Origin: Cryptomeria japonica
Lineage: Eukaryota > Streptophyta > Pinopsida > Cupressales > Cupressaceae
DNA length: 64,000 nt
Direction: 5' to 3'
NCBI RefSeq assembly: GCF_030272615.1
Contig: NC_081413.1
Span: forward strand, 447,558,538-447,622,537
Shown here: positions 46,491 through 58,183 of the stretch, piece after piece
How the letters are laid out: the number at the start of each line of letters is the position of its first letter
Position numbering within the stretch: the stretch's first letter is position 1
Made by a program: the position numbers and the translations under genes
The notes under the pieces: model-generated
Databases searched by the model: none
What the model saw: the letters and a program-made list of their open reading frames with translations, nothing else
What the model was told of the DNA's origin: nothing

Positions 46491-49400
46491 TTAAACTTCC
46501 GCTTCTTGCACTGCATACTTGTTTTTCCATTCTTGGAACGCATCATCACCAGCCCAAGAGAAGTTAACAATATTCTTCTTTAGTTTATTTAACCTTTTCC
46601 ATGTGAATCTTAATTGCCTAGCCTCTATCTCCAAAACACCATAATGTGACTTCACTTTCTCAATTTCCTCAATTGTCTGAATAAATAAAGATGTGTCATC
46701 TATATTGATTACTTCATTTATCCATTCAGATAATTTATATCCTAGTTCATCAAGCCATGCCTTTTCATCTTTCAGCTGAATTGGACCAACAAAACCCCCG
46801 GGAAACAATTCATACTTATGATTAGCATATTCTCTTCTATACAAGTTGGCTTTTCTCTTTACATTGGCCCTTTCTTCTGCTAACCTGGTCACGCCCTTCA
46901 CTAACTCACAAGTGGACTTAATATCTACATCAGCCTCTGCTTCTTCATAAGATGAACACATAAGTTCTAAATCCACCTCCCTAGGCATCCACTTATTCAA
47001 AATTGGCTCCAAAGTAGCCTTATCTTCTTTCAGTTCAGTCAACATATTCAAAATTCTTTTCATATAAATGTACACAATAGAAGCTCCTACTGTGTTAGAA
47101 AATTTCAAGATTGTGCCTCTGACTTTCTCCTCATACTTATTTGTAAATAGGACTTGAGCTTTCTTTAAATTTTCCATTTCATCCTTTATGGTTTCAGTTG
47201 CTTGAAAACCAGAAGTCATAGGAGGAGGAATTTCAATGATTGGACTTGTGGGTGGAGGTTTTGCTGGAAAAGAGGCAATCAATAAAGTGAAAGATTCTGC
47301 TTTTTGGTATTGCCCTACTAATTGATTCTGCAACTTGGTAATGATGCTATCCCTATTATCTATCTCCCCTTTTGCCTCATTGTAAGCCTCTAGAACCATC
47401 TCTAATATTAGCTGGAGATCAACCTTCTCCTTGGCTTCCTTCTCAGCTACTACCACACTAAATTTTGTTGAGTTTAAAACTATCTGGGCAGCTTCTACCA
47501 CTCCTGTGTCCTACAACCTTTTCACAATCATACCTCCAAGGTAGCTGGACCCTGAAGTTACCTTTCTCTTTCTATTCTCATCCCCCCTTAGAGATCACAT
47601 GACAAAAGCATCATGGTCCTTGCTAAAAGTCACCCCTTCCAAGGGCTTTGTTTCTTTCCTAACTTCTTCAAGCACTAGTGCATCTACTATATCCCATTCA
47701 GGGAGAATTAAGACACCATCTTTTGCTACCATTTCTTTCCCCTATTCAGGAGTAATGGTTTTGAACTCTGTCATCATTAACTATTTTACTTCTTCCTCCA
47801 CTGCAAATGCATCTTTGTGGGGTTGTTCACTTTTCCTCTTTTCACATTTGGCATTGAATTTTTCTATATTTTGCCTCCAAATAAACTACCTAAAAGACCC
47901 TGCTATAACAAAACTATTATCAACTAGGAATTATTTACTGGTCTGTTTGATGATAGGGTCTAACTCTTTTCCTTTAAACTCCTTTGGAGTCAAATCCATT
48001 TCAGCACTTGGTGGCTCTTTAGGCATCCCTTCTTGTACTTCTTCATAAGTATAGGCAATCTCCCCAAGACTTCCTAACTAAAATACTTCCTTAGCCACTG
48101 CATGTTCATCTCCCACATGGATTGTGGATTGGGATGGAGAGTATAAAGGCTCATTTGTTTGCACCTCTTTTCCCACCCTTTGCCTTTTAGGGGAATCTTG
48201 GGTTTCAACTACATCTTCCATTGCTCTTTTCCCTTTTGAAGTGGAAGATTCACCCCTTACTGGCACTAGCACATTGTACTTTGGCCTCTTGTGCATCACA
48301 TATGAAGGGATGGCCTTAGCAAAGGAAGGCTTGGCTAAAAATCATCTTAGCCTTTTCAGGATCATTTTTCAATATAACTTCCCTCTTCTCCTTCAAGGTC
48401 TACATTAAATCTTCAAAATGTTGGCAATATTGCATTATAACAGACAATGGAAGATTGTTGGCATTTCATAAGGATATTGAGAAGGTTGTTGATGATTATG
48501 GATATAACTGATTAAGGATGTTTACTGTCTTGATATTATTATTTTTTCATTGATGTCAAGAAATTGATTTTCTAATTCAGTATGATGTTGCCATATCTTG
48601 AGAAGTATGATTTGAAGATTATAAAGATGTCAGTAAAAGACAGAGGAAAGAACAAAATGAATAAGGGGATGAATAAGGTATTCAATGGGCAACTATTACC
48701 GAGTCAGACAATGATGAGATCATGATGTTTTAGATTGTTTTAACATCATACATATGTTGTAAATTGTAAAGGTTAATACTATACTATGTTATCAAGCAAA
48801 AAACCTAGTCGGTAAACCCTAAGGTTATCGCTATCGGTTAATAAAGGCGGAATGTCTACTGAGTGAAGTTTAGTATTTACCGAGTTATAACCGAGCTATA
48901 ACAGAATGCATTAAATGTTTGCATGCATTATTTAATGAAGGAAGCTGATGAGCTGGAACTAATTGAATGATTGGTAAGCTATTAATATAGTTTGTTAATT
49001 AATCTAAGGTAATAGAAAGTCGACATGAAGATCTCCAGCTCAGATTGAACCGCAATACCCTGGCACAAGTTCCAAGAAATATATGCAAGTTCCTAGGTGG
49101 GGTAAAACATTTTCAGATCGAAAGATGCATTGAACCTAGATAAGATCAAAGATCTGATGGCTATGATTGATCATGGGAAATGTGATCAAGGAGATTAAGC
49201 GGTTACCTAATTGTTTATAAATAGGAAACTATTGATAAACAATGTATGCAGGCAAGTGTATGCACAGGGATGCTACATAGTGATTATTGAGCACAGAAGC
49301 TTGAAGACCTGTTTGAATAACAGAGTATAGAAGCCCAACAGATAGAAAAGATTACTTCTATGTCTAAATTGTATTGAACAAATAAGAATCTTCTTTAGCA

Positions 49401-51479
49401 TTTTAGATGTGAAGTTGCAGATATATTTTATTACTGTTATTTGGTGAAAGTGACAGAAAATCTCTTAACCGAGTGGAATTAACAGTCTTATTTGTAAAAC
49501 CCTCTAGCAAGGTGACATTCTGATTGTGTGTTTGAAATCCTTTAACAAGGTCACTTCTAACAAGGTGAAGATCCTAATAGATCTGAGGGAAATCCCTTAA
49601 TTGGGTCACATCTAGCAATGTGTTTGTAATCTTTAACAGGATTTGCTTTTAACCGAGCATACTTTAGAAGAGTATATTTCTTAGTGGGTCTGAAATTGCA
49701 TAGTGGTTTTTCCCTATTTGTGTTTCCACATTAAATCTGGTGTTATGAGGTTTATGATGTTTATATGCTTTTGAGTTTGCATGTTTAACAATTTTGGTTA
49801 TATTACTGAAATATATGTTACCAAGGTTGAATCTGATGTTTTTTATGGAAGATTAAGTTTGTATGATTCATCCCCCCTCTCATCTTGTTGGCTATTGGAT
49901 CTGTACTTATATTAAGTATCAGAACTATCGCAAAATACAATATCAAGAATTTAGCCTTCTCCTCAAAGGGAGTAAAACTAGATAAAGGGTCATAACCAAT
50001 ATCAAATTGTTGGATAAAATCAAGAGCCCTTTTATATGCTATCCACTTTTCATTTCTTAATTCTTGTTCATCAAGGTTGAATTCATTTCTGATGAAATCC
50101 TCAGGAAAATGGAACTGGTGTGGTCTACCTTTACATATAGCTCTCTTCTTGAACCTACCATTAAAGAAGTCTTCAGGGTCAACAAACCTTGATAATGTAG
50201 TAGACAACCTATATGGCTAGAAGAAGTCATCAAAATGTTTCCAACCACCCTTGGTGATTACAAATTTATGTGCAATGGTGATAATTGGGAAAATTGTCCC
50301 TTTCCCCCTATTTGTTAGTTCTGCTTCTTGCAAACCTCCAATTTGCCTCAGGACCTCTGCAATTCCTATCTTCAATGGGACTTGGTAGGGGAGCAAATAT
50401 GGAGTTCCTCTGAAACCATAGACTCTGAACACAATATAGATAGGGTACAAGTATATATCACCCCAATTATGAACAATCTTAATATCTTGAGAAAATTCCT
50501 TAGGCCTAAGGAATTCTAAGAGAGCTTTGGGAATTCTAGGGTTTTGGGGGCATAAGAGGATCCTAAGCCTAGATGCAAAACATCTATCAATCTTCAAATA
50601 ACTAGCATCCTCTCTATCCTAGGACAAAATTGTGCTCCATAATTGAACAGGCATCTCCTCAGTATCCTTTTCCTTAATCAGGTCCATTTCACTAGCAAAA
50701 TAATCAGCATCTTTAAATAAAAACATGTGCATAAGAAGAGAATACCATCCAAAAGGTCTATCTACCTTAGAATTTTTTATCCCCATCAACCCTTCATGAA
50801 TGGCATCAGTGAGATAGGGTGCAAATTCAAAAGTTACTGCCAGAGATGGGTTCAAAATTTGCGCTAACATGAGCATGTAATGGGTTGGCATGGTTGTTTC
50901 ATCATCTTCCCCTAAAATATGAAATAGGGACCAATACATCCCATTAGCTCTCAAAGTAAAAATATTTAAAGAGAAAGGCTCCATGGTACTAGGGCCTTCA
51001 ACAATCAATCCTCCTATTTTGACAAAAAGCTCTTTCAAAGGGCCACTCCTGAGGTGATCTCTCTGCACATTATAGACTTGTGCAAGTGTTTCCAAATTGA
51101 TGGGCTCTAAATAATTCAACACCTCACTGAGTCTGAATACTTTCCTAAACTCATCATCATTTATTTCAATTAATGATCCTCCATTTACATTTCTCACACA
51201 TCTAGCAACATGGTCATAGTTATTTGCAATCTAGGTCAACAGGTCCACATCCATGAAAACCCTAGGGACTATGAGCTTTCCAACATGTAACTCCCATATA
51301 CTATTCATTGGAGAAGAGGAACTTCTCTAGCCAAATCCTACTTTGAAAAGTCCCAAACCTAATATCCCTATCTGTGAATCCCTTAACCAGTTCCCTTTGT
51401 CATACAAACCATCACCAATTCTCAGACAGGGAGCCTTGGGTACTAATTCTTTCATTTTAGCTTTGGTATTGGTAGACAT
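46491..51479 (-). pseudogene. Element E long ORF, unknown protein, split by K
   Basis: ATG at 51479 on minus (MSTNTKAKMKELVPK) through 46491, about 1,155 codons without insertion K. Pieces: 50619-51197, 50217-50597, 49818-50207, 48078-48299, 46491-47501. The N-terminal 550 or so residues look globular (GGSLIEINDDEFRKVF, MPTHYMLMLAQILNPSL, RPFGWYSLLMHMFLF); a linker has basic KRPKY and SPKRQRVGKE clusters; a Pro-rich patch (AKPPPTSPIIEIPPP) precedes a charged, coiled-coil-like C-terminus. Copy F has the same layout with about 84% identity over one 116-residue block. I do not recognise the family; only a loose likeness to plant transposon-associated domains (PMD, Transposase_28/32 type) can be offered. 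Confidence 0.65.
48419..49930 (+). mobile_element. Unit K: C-family LTR with internal flanks, inserted in E's ORF
   Basis: Flanked by CAAAA (48414-48418 and 49931-49935). The core 48456-49893 is the reverse complement of element C's LTR in full length (TGTTGGCATTTC to the CCCCCCTCTCATCTTG end). On its left are 37 bp with a purine-rich end (CAATGGAAGAT), on its right a PBS-like AAGTATCAGAAC. The empty site is intact in copy F at about 60121. The structure is purine tract, LTR, PBS: either a permuted one-LTR circle or a collapsed tandem element. Confidence 0.75.
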
Positions 51480-53314
51480 AGTTAATTGTTCTAAAAAATA
51501 ATCACAAATGTCTCATACTGGTAATTAAAATTCCTTGTGAAATCTCTTCATGATGCCATCTCAGAATTACAACTATTTCAATTAAACTTAAACAGACCTC
51601 TGAGAATTCAAGCACCCAAGCATATCAATTCAAACTGTAACTATCAAGCAATATGTAGAACTTACTTGTTGCCTGAAGAAATTTGCTTTGTGCACTGGTT
51701 CCTCTGCAAGACCTTTCACAATGATGCCAATGTTTCAACTGATGGGAAGCTTATTATGGCAACTGAGCATTGAATAGAAATATTATGTCACATGCTTCGG
51801 CAATCAATTCGCAATTGAATTCGAAAAATGGCTCCAACGGACCACAAAGAATTTTCTAACTGTTTTGCCTTTTCGCTTCTTCGTGAAAGATAAAAACCTC
51901 ACACCTTTTCATTGCAAAACACCACCATTCATTGGATCCTAAAAGATGTGCATGTTTTTTACCTTACCTGAGTCATCCTGCTTAGAAATGGGCCCACCTT
52001 CTTTTCGCTGTTTCGTGAAGCATAAATCTCATGCATCTTTCCTTTTATGAAACAACGCTAACCTTTAGATCTTCTACAATCCGCTTGACCATTATTATCC
52101 ATGGTGACCTCTAGTTTATTTAAATAACTGCATGAAACCTTCACTGCTAATGGTTTTCGCTATTTCGTGAAGCACAATCACCTCACATCTTCACCATGTA
52201 AAACAGTGCACATCGTTCGATCAATTTTTAGATGTGCAACTTTTAACTCCTTTAACCTTTAAAGTGGGCCCTCTATGCGAAATCCACTTGTCCTACCAGT
52301 TTCTGGAAAATAGCCTCCACATGTTAGCCATTCATTTGCTCAACAACTCTGTTAGACTCCACATCTGAACCACCATGTATCTTAACTAGCCATGGATTTC
52401 ATCAATATTGTCACTTAATCAAACGGGCCCCACATGATCCACTAGGAGCCACGTGTCCAACTGACAGATCACCTTTTACCTCAGCCAGACATCCAGCTAT
52501 ATTTCCACCTTACCCACCACATAACTGCCAACTCTTTTTTGTTGCTTCGTGAAAGGTAAACTTCACGTTACTTTAGGTTGCGAAACAACGCACACTGTTG
52601 GATCTTCTCAGAGATGCACGTCTTTTATCTTACCTGCCATTCCTTCACTTGGCCCACTACCCTTTCATAGCTTTGTGAAAGGTAAACTTCGCACATCTCC
52701 ACCATATGAAATAGTGCCAACTATTGGGTCATGAACAAGATGCATGATCCTTAACTCATTCTTCAGCTTACCTGCCAAGACCGCCACTCATTTGCTATTT
52801 CACGAAACATAAACCTCACCCATCTTTTCATTGCAAAACAACATAGACCATTAGATATACCAGAAGATATATGTCCTTTATCCTTCCTTGCAACCGCTTT
52901 ACCCAGGCCTGCCACCTTTTCACCACTTCACGAAATGTAAATCTCACGCAACTTCCCTTTGTGAGATCGCATGCACCGTTAGATCTATTAGCACTTGCAC
53001 AATCTTTATGAAGCCCAAAAAAGAAATAAAAACTTAGGAGAAGGGAAAAAATTAAAACATTTATTAAAACCCACCTAAGGCAAAACTTTAAAGGGGGGAC
53101 CTCTCCTCACGATGGACCGACCCTTCCACTTGAGTGGAATAAGTAACAAGGAAATATAATGCAGGGATCTCAAGGTAGAAGAGGGGTAAATTACAAAAAC
53201 CTTAAACCCTTAGACTAATAACCATCAGAGGCAAACTGAAGTACTAATTACAATTTTGCATATTTTTAGTAGATTAGAGAACAAAATCACCCAGTAGTCA
53301 AAATAGTGATAACA
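51480..53314 (-). other. Element E upstream region
   Basis: The 1.8 kb upstream of the ORF contains the roughly 130-bp repeat array (51860-52990) and 320 bp of unique sequence to the element end, with GGGGGGACC near 53090. No PBS of the Copia or Gypsy type was recognised. Confidence 0.5.
51860..52990 (-). repeat. Degenerate roughly 130-bp tandem repeats in E
   Basis: A quasi-palindromic TTTCGTGAAA/TTTCACGAAA core recurs at about 51880, 52012, 52164, 52546, 52673, 52799 and 52928. Most intervals are 126-132 bp; the 382-bp gap equals about three units. Each core is followed by TAAACCTCACxCAT, then GCGAAACAACGC-like and TTGGATC elements. Confidence 0.75.
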
Positions 53315-53973
53315 ATCTGCATATAGCACCTCTGTGCCTGATAAGATCCACTTCAGTTCTAAAATATACTTCAACAATACACCAATACAATGCTTCACAA
53401 TTTATCGCACAATCAAATTCTCAATATACACTTATGATCTCATCATTTATCTCATGACTCATCACACTTTTTATAAACATCTCAATTTAGTCGGCTAACA
53501 ATCTTGGAACAAGTTCCTAGGTTCAATGAATCTAGTCAATCTTGCTCAGTGTGCTTTACTTATATCGGCCACTGACATAACAACTAATTAACCTATTAAT
53601 GTTATTCTTCTCTACTAATTAACAATTTTTCAAGATCGATTGCCCTATATACCATAACTCACTCATACTGTTGAATCTACCAATGTGGTGTGGGATATAT
53701 CTACAAGTATCTGTCTCCAACATTCCAGTAGAACTGCATCACCTTACTCTGCATCGATCACCTGTACAAGTTGTCAGAATGTAATACTAATCCTTGTTTA
53801 CTAGTTGAAGTCCTATTTGTCATTTCACTATTAAACGGTCTCTTGTACTAGTTATGCTTTACCAGCTGGCCTAAAAGACTTAGATGACTATCAAAACATA
53901 GTTGCCATCAATGACAACATAAAACAAGTCATCAATCAACTTATTACATCATATCATCATCATCAAGTGAGCA
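53315..53973 (-). repeat. Element A 5' LTR, right part
   Basis: Resumes at the second ATCTG copy and matches 9263-9945 to the GAGCA end. Together with 45053-45510 it makes a full LTR. Confidence 0.88.
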
Positions 53974-54819
53974 ATATGGTTTACCACAAGTTTAAACTTT
54001 GTTGGACCATGAATAAAAACATGATATATCTGCAATAAGAATGGGGGGGGCAAATTCCAACCCATTGGTGCAACAACTCTGGGTGTAGATTCCTTTGCTC
54101 CTCTACTAGAACATTTGGAAGGAAAGGAACTATAGGATCTTTAGGGGCAAGGAAGCCTTTGTGGAAACTGTATTCACTTGTTCCTCACTTATTTCTAGAG
54201 AACGTCTCTATAACCTCTATTAAGAAGCCACCTAATCCCCCCCACAAACAAGGACTGGGAGGTTACTCTCTGCTGGAATCTCCCTCGCTCCTTCGCTCAC
54301 ACTAACAACTCCAAGTGTCTCCTTAGACAGAATACCAAGCAACCCCTCTTGATTCTTGGCTTCTTGAAACTCAATTTAAATGTTGTTTCAAGACATGGCT
54401 TGGCTCGGGTAGGTGGAATTATCTGAATTCATAGTGCGCCACTTATTAATGCCTATGTAGGTAATTTAAATGGTCACTCTAGAAATCAAGATGAAGCTAT
54501 GGCCTTGTCTTGAGGTGTTTGTATTGCCCTCTCCATTGGCATCAGGTCAATTGTCATTGAGGGGGACTCTAAACTTATAATTGACACTATCTAAGGGATG
54601 AAAAAGCTTAACTAGTTGATTAAAAGTATTATTAGAGACATTATTAGGCTTATCTTTGGGTTAGAATCTTTCAGCATCAATCATATCTATAGAGAAGGCG
54701 ACAAGGTGATTGATGCTCTTGCAGCTCACAGGCTTCTAGTTGAAGTTCTTAGATGTTGGAAGAATCCCAACTCCTTGCCCCTTAGTGTTACCTCCCTCCT
54801 ACATGGAGAAGTGTACTAA
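53974..54819 (+). pseudogene. LINE ORF2 C-terminus with RNase H domain
   Basis: Continues the LINE of 7946-8834 directly: ALWGM before the insertion, VYHKFKLCWTM after. Then LLYWNIWKERNYRIFRGKEA (54090-54160) and, from about 54350, a plant LINE RNase H: a GGI-type start, DEAMAL, SIVIEGDSKLIIDTI, and a final FSINHIYREGDKVIDALAAH (open 54616-54819, stop TAA). The acidic residues in DEAMAL and EGDS fit the catalytic set. Several stops are present. Confidence 0.85.
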
Positions 54820-54830
54820 ATTTATGCCTC

Positions 54831-57160
54831 ATGGGAAATCCCTCTACTAGTTGTTCCCACCCTCCCCTCTCAGCTCGAAGGGGTTGTTGGAGGAGAGGCT
54901 TTTCAAATATGAAAAAATATAACCTTGTGTTGAATGGCATCAATGATCAAATCATGTGGACTACCACCACGACTATGAAGTGTGATGTTTGCATCATCCT
55001 CATTTACTGGCATACTATCATATTATTCTTGCTAATTATTAATTTGGTGTGTGCTATCACACATGTGAACTCGGTTGGAGGGACTGCAATCATTGGACAA
55101 ATCAAGAAAATTGCTCCACATGGATCCTACATTAATCATTATTATTCATTCTACAATTCCAATATGGCCTTCTACATGCCCAAGGTCATGTTGAAAGGTT
55201 TTATTTATGTTTCATATGATTTATGTTGTCTACTGTATAATTTTGTAAATTATTTCATAGCAGGGCTACATGATTGCCAAATCCCTATCAAAATATCTAA
55301 CTTTTATGATAAATTTTTTTCTATTTTGATTAAGTTTTGTATTCTGGACACTTTCTCTACCTCTCTACATATCTCCCATTCTTGTGAAAAGGCTCTCACT
55401 GTTAAGTGTCCTAATTTGACCATGAGAGGCAATAGAGTTTGATATGAGCCTGAAAAACTAGATGATTTTAAATAGGATGTGGTTGTCTAGAATTATTGTG
55501 TGGAAGGCGAGGTGGCATAATTTATGGAAAACCACCCTAGCCATGGCAAGTATCTTTCTACTCCATTTGTGGCTTCTTGGAGTAACATAAGGGTTATTAT
55601 TGGAGGAATCTCCTTTGATGTCCCTAAGGAAACCATTGCTCAGGTGACATATCTTTCTCTGGATAGTAGAAGGTGGAAAAGGGCTAGTCATGTCGCCAAT
55701 AGAGAGAGCCAGAACAATTTTTTAGGGGAAAGGAAGAACCAATTAAAATATGAGGGTTTACTGGGGAGGATCTCAAACACCTGTGAAAGCCAATTTGTCT
55801 TATGATTATTAAGTATTTCACCTTGGAGGGCCACTACAAGGTATTCTACTACTACCATTTGCCCTTTTTAAACCATTTTTAAAACAATGATTTACTTTGT
55901 TTGCCATTTTATCTTTTGCATTCCTTGGAAAATTTTATAAAGGAAGCCCTTGACCCTAAGAATGCAAATAAGCCTCCCATCCCCCTTCACCAAGGCCTTA
56001 TCTATAGGCTTTATAATTCCCACTTGTCTCTATCCCCCTTAGAAATTTCATGCTCATTCAACCCCCACTACCTATCTCTCATCACCTAGCGGCCTTTGGC
56101 AGTGGCCTAGCCCCCACAACTTTGTTTCATCTTTTTGTTGAAGCATTTTCTTTCCCTTAGTTTCCCTTGTCCTCGGTTTCTATTTCTAAGCTAGCCCCTC
56201 ACACCTTCTCATCCTTGTCACCCAAGAAGGACAATAAACACATTATAAACAAGGGAAAAGGAAAGTCCCTTGGGAAGTGGAAGAGAATTATCTTTGATAA
56301 TTCCTCCTTTGATGAGTTGGAAGAGGAGAACCCTACTCCTAAAATAGAGCATTGAAGGAAGCCTCATAGGCTTGCCTCCAAGGGCTCTACTGTGAAGAAG
56401 AGAAAACCCCAAAACACTATGGACTCTGAGGATGATCTTGATGAGGGTAGTGGTGGTGGAAATTTCAAGGAGTTGGTAGGAGAAGAGGTTGCCATTTCCT
56501 CTATGGACACAATGGATGTGGTGATCCCTAGGACCCCTCTGGATATTGGGAATTTAAATTTTGGTAATGAGGAACCTGGTGGAAAAATTAACCTAGTGTA
56601 CCTAGATAAAATCATGGAAATGGTGAACCCTATTGTTCGTATGGCCTCTAAGCTAGATTCCAGAACCTAGGCTAATGTGGGGGTTCCTAGGGATGATGGG
56701 GTCAAAAACAAGGAGTCCAATAAGGACAGAAAAGAAAAATAAGATAGTATGAGTTTTCCCATGCACGAGGAGCATAAGGATATTTGAAAGGAAGAAGAAG
56801 AGGTTCCCAAGGGTAACCCTAGTATGGAGGAGTTGCAAGGCCTTAACAATGAGGTTCGTGAGCTATTGAAACACATTGACAACATGAGACTAGTCATATA
56901 AACCAAGGAACTCAAAGAGGAAATCAAGGAAATAAAGTATACCTTGGATATCATAGAAAAGAAGATGGTCAGTATCAACAAGTTCTACCTACAAGTGCTT
57001 TATAACTCTACACTGACACTCTCCCTCCTGCAGGAAAGAACTCATGTGGATGATGCTGAAAATAATGTGGCAAGGGAGCTATACAAGTTCCTCTATGATG
57101 TATAGGATAAGGTCATAGACATGACTAGGATCTGTAAATTAGTCCCTTAGGTCTTAGGTT
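54831..57160 (+). pseudogene. Region H: long broken ORF of unknown family
   Basis: Open pieces 54831-55442, 55524-55805, 55901-56089, 56167-56355 and 56392-56670, then a readable charged helix to 57160 (MEELQGLNNEVRELLKHIDN, KELKEEIKEIKYTLDIIEKK). The first half reads as globular with a hydrophobic patch near its start (IILIYWHTIILFLLIINLV). The middle is basic (KGKGKSLGKWKRIIF), then acidic (DSEDDLDEGSGGG). The order globular, basic linker, coiled-coil parallels the E/F ORF. No polymerase motif. 54831-55040 could instead be LINE 3' sequence. Confidence 0.45.
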
Positions 57161-57214
57161 GTTGGTCCTTTTGATTTTGTTTGGGGTTGGGCCCTCATGT
57201 TCTTCTGTTGAACT

Positions 57215-58183
57215 TATTGTTCTCAAATTCTGATTTCCCCAATCCCCTCTATAAGAAAATTTGAAACCTCTATTCCATAAGGAGAGGACAACAAGAAAAT
57301 AGAATTATAGAAAAATATATAACAATCTTTCTACAAAACCTTCCACACTTTAAGCTTATATAAAGCTCAGGTGGGTATACCTTTTGTGAATACTTTCACA
57401 ATTTTAGTATGAGATCCACAACAAACCAATGTTAAAAACCTATGAACCTCATTACCTCATTAATACTAAAAACATTAAAAGAAAACATGTGTTCATTTTC
57501 TATCTTGACCCCAAGAAAGGTAGGAAAAACTCCCCAACTGATATCAGTGCCTTATCTAGGCTACAGAGTCACCCAATTTAAACATGAGTTCCAAACCTAG
57601 ACACTCTCATACATCTAATCACTTCAGCTTTCATTAACCTAATATATGCCTAACATATATATAAGTTCTTTCCCTTTAAGCTAAAATTATTTATCAAATT
57701 CAAAGAAGCAAACAATTGATTTACTAACAGAGATATTTCACGTATATTTAATTCCTCTCCTAGAGAGAAAAGCCTGAAACATGTCTGTAAGACTGCCTTG
57801 CAATCCCTATTCAATCAAATAACCCTAAATTATCCAAAAGAAACCAGTAAATCAATGAATGCACACAAGAAGACAATGAAGATTTAGGCTTAGAAAGCTT
57901 TGATCCGTATATTAATATTCATTTTTGAAAATCTTACATAACTCAAGGTGATTTCTGAAAGAACCAGAAAACCTTAGATATATTTCAGTAGAGTTTCTTT
58001 AAAAATTCTTGTGATGATTTTTTCCTAAAGTCCTGGTATCCATTTATAATGATATGGATGCAAACAAGCTTCGGACTTCTCTAGGAAAAGTTTGTTACAA
58101 CCATGATTCCTGCTGAAAATAAATTACAATCATTTCATTTCTAATGGCTTTGAAGTTTGTTATTCCGCTGCAGCATCTTCTAA
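57215..58183 (-). other. Element F terminal noncoding region
   Basis: Counterpart of 45511-46490 with the same terminal fold (TTGTTCTC paired with GAGGACAA near 57285-57295). No ORF. Confidence 0.6.

Larger units (their letters stand above)
45511..53314 (-). mobile_element. Element E: pol-less element with a roughly 1,155-residue ORF
   Basis: Begins TGTTGTTCTC and ends GATAACA, flanked by a perfect 5-bp duplication ATCTG (45506-45510 and 53315-53319) inside A's LTR; removing it restores the LTR to 1,117 bp. I find no LTR pair between its two ends. Layout on minus: about 1.8 kb upstream region with roughly 130-bp repeats, one long ORF, about 980 bp downstream. TG/CA termini and the 5-bp duplication fit integrase-mediated insertion. 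A second copy is F (57215-62927). It is interrupted by K. Confidence 0.75.
8835..53973 (-). mobile_element. Element A: pol-less LTR element with Copia-type ends, host of the nest
   Basis: 3' LTR 8835-9945 and 5' LTR 45053-45510 plus 53315-53973 (1,111 and 1,117 bp after removing the insertion). PBS at 45038-45050 and purine tract right of 9945. It is flanked by GTATG (8830-8834) and ATATG (53974-53978), four of five bases equal, and it splits a LINE ORF. Own internal sequence is about 5.4 kb after subtracting insertions D and B. It encodes a zinc-knuckle gag-like ORF and a long unknown ORF, but no protease, integrase or RT that I can see. Confidence 0.85.

Noticed and set aside
47599-48048. 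149-aa plus-strand ORF present at the same place in E and F (59299-59748)
   Set aside because: Conservation is explained by homology of the two copies on the minus strand; codon pattern and composition are those of an antisense shadow.
45511-53314. E as a classical TIR DNA transposon or Helitron
   Set aside because: Only TGTT/AACA are inverted at the ends, no long TIR, no transposase or Rep/helicase motif; Helitrons make no target duplication. The 5-bp duplication with TG/CA ends fits integrase better, although LTRs were not found.
54900-55100. Membrane protein suggested by the hydrophobic run in the 54831-55442 frame
   Set aside because: A single hydrophobic patch in a decayed, AT-rich frame that is continuous with the H reading; no signal peptide or further segments.
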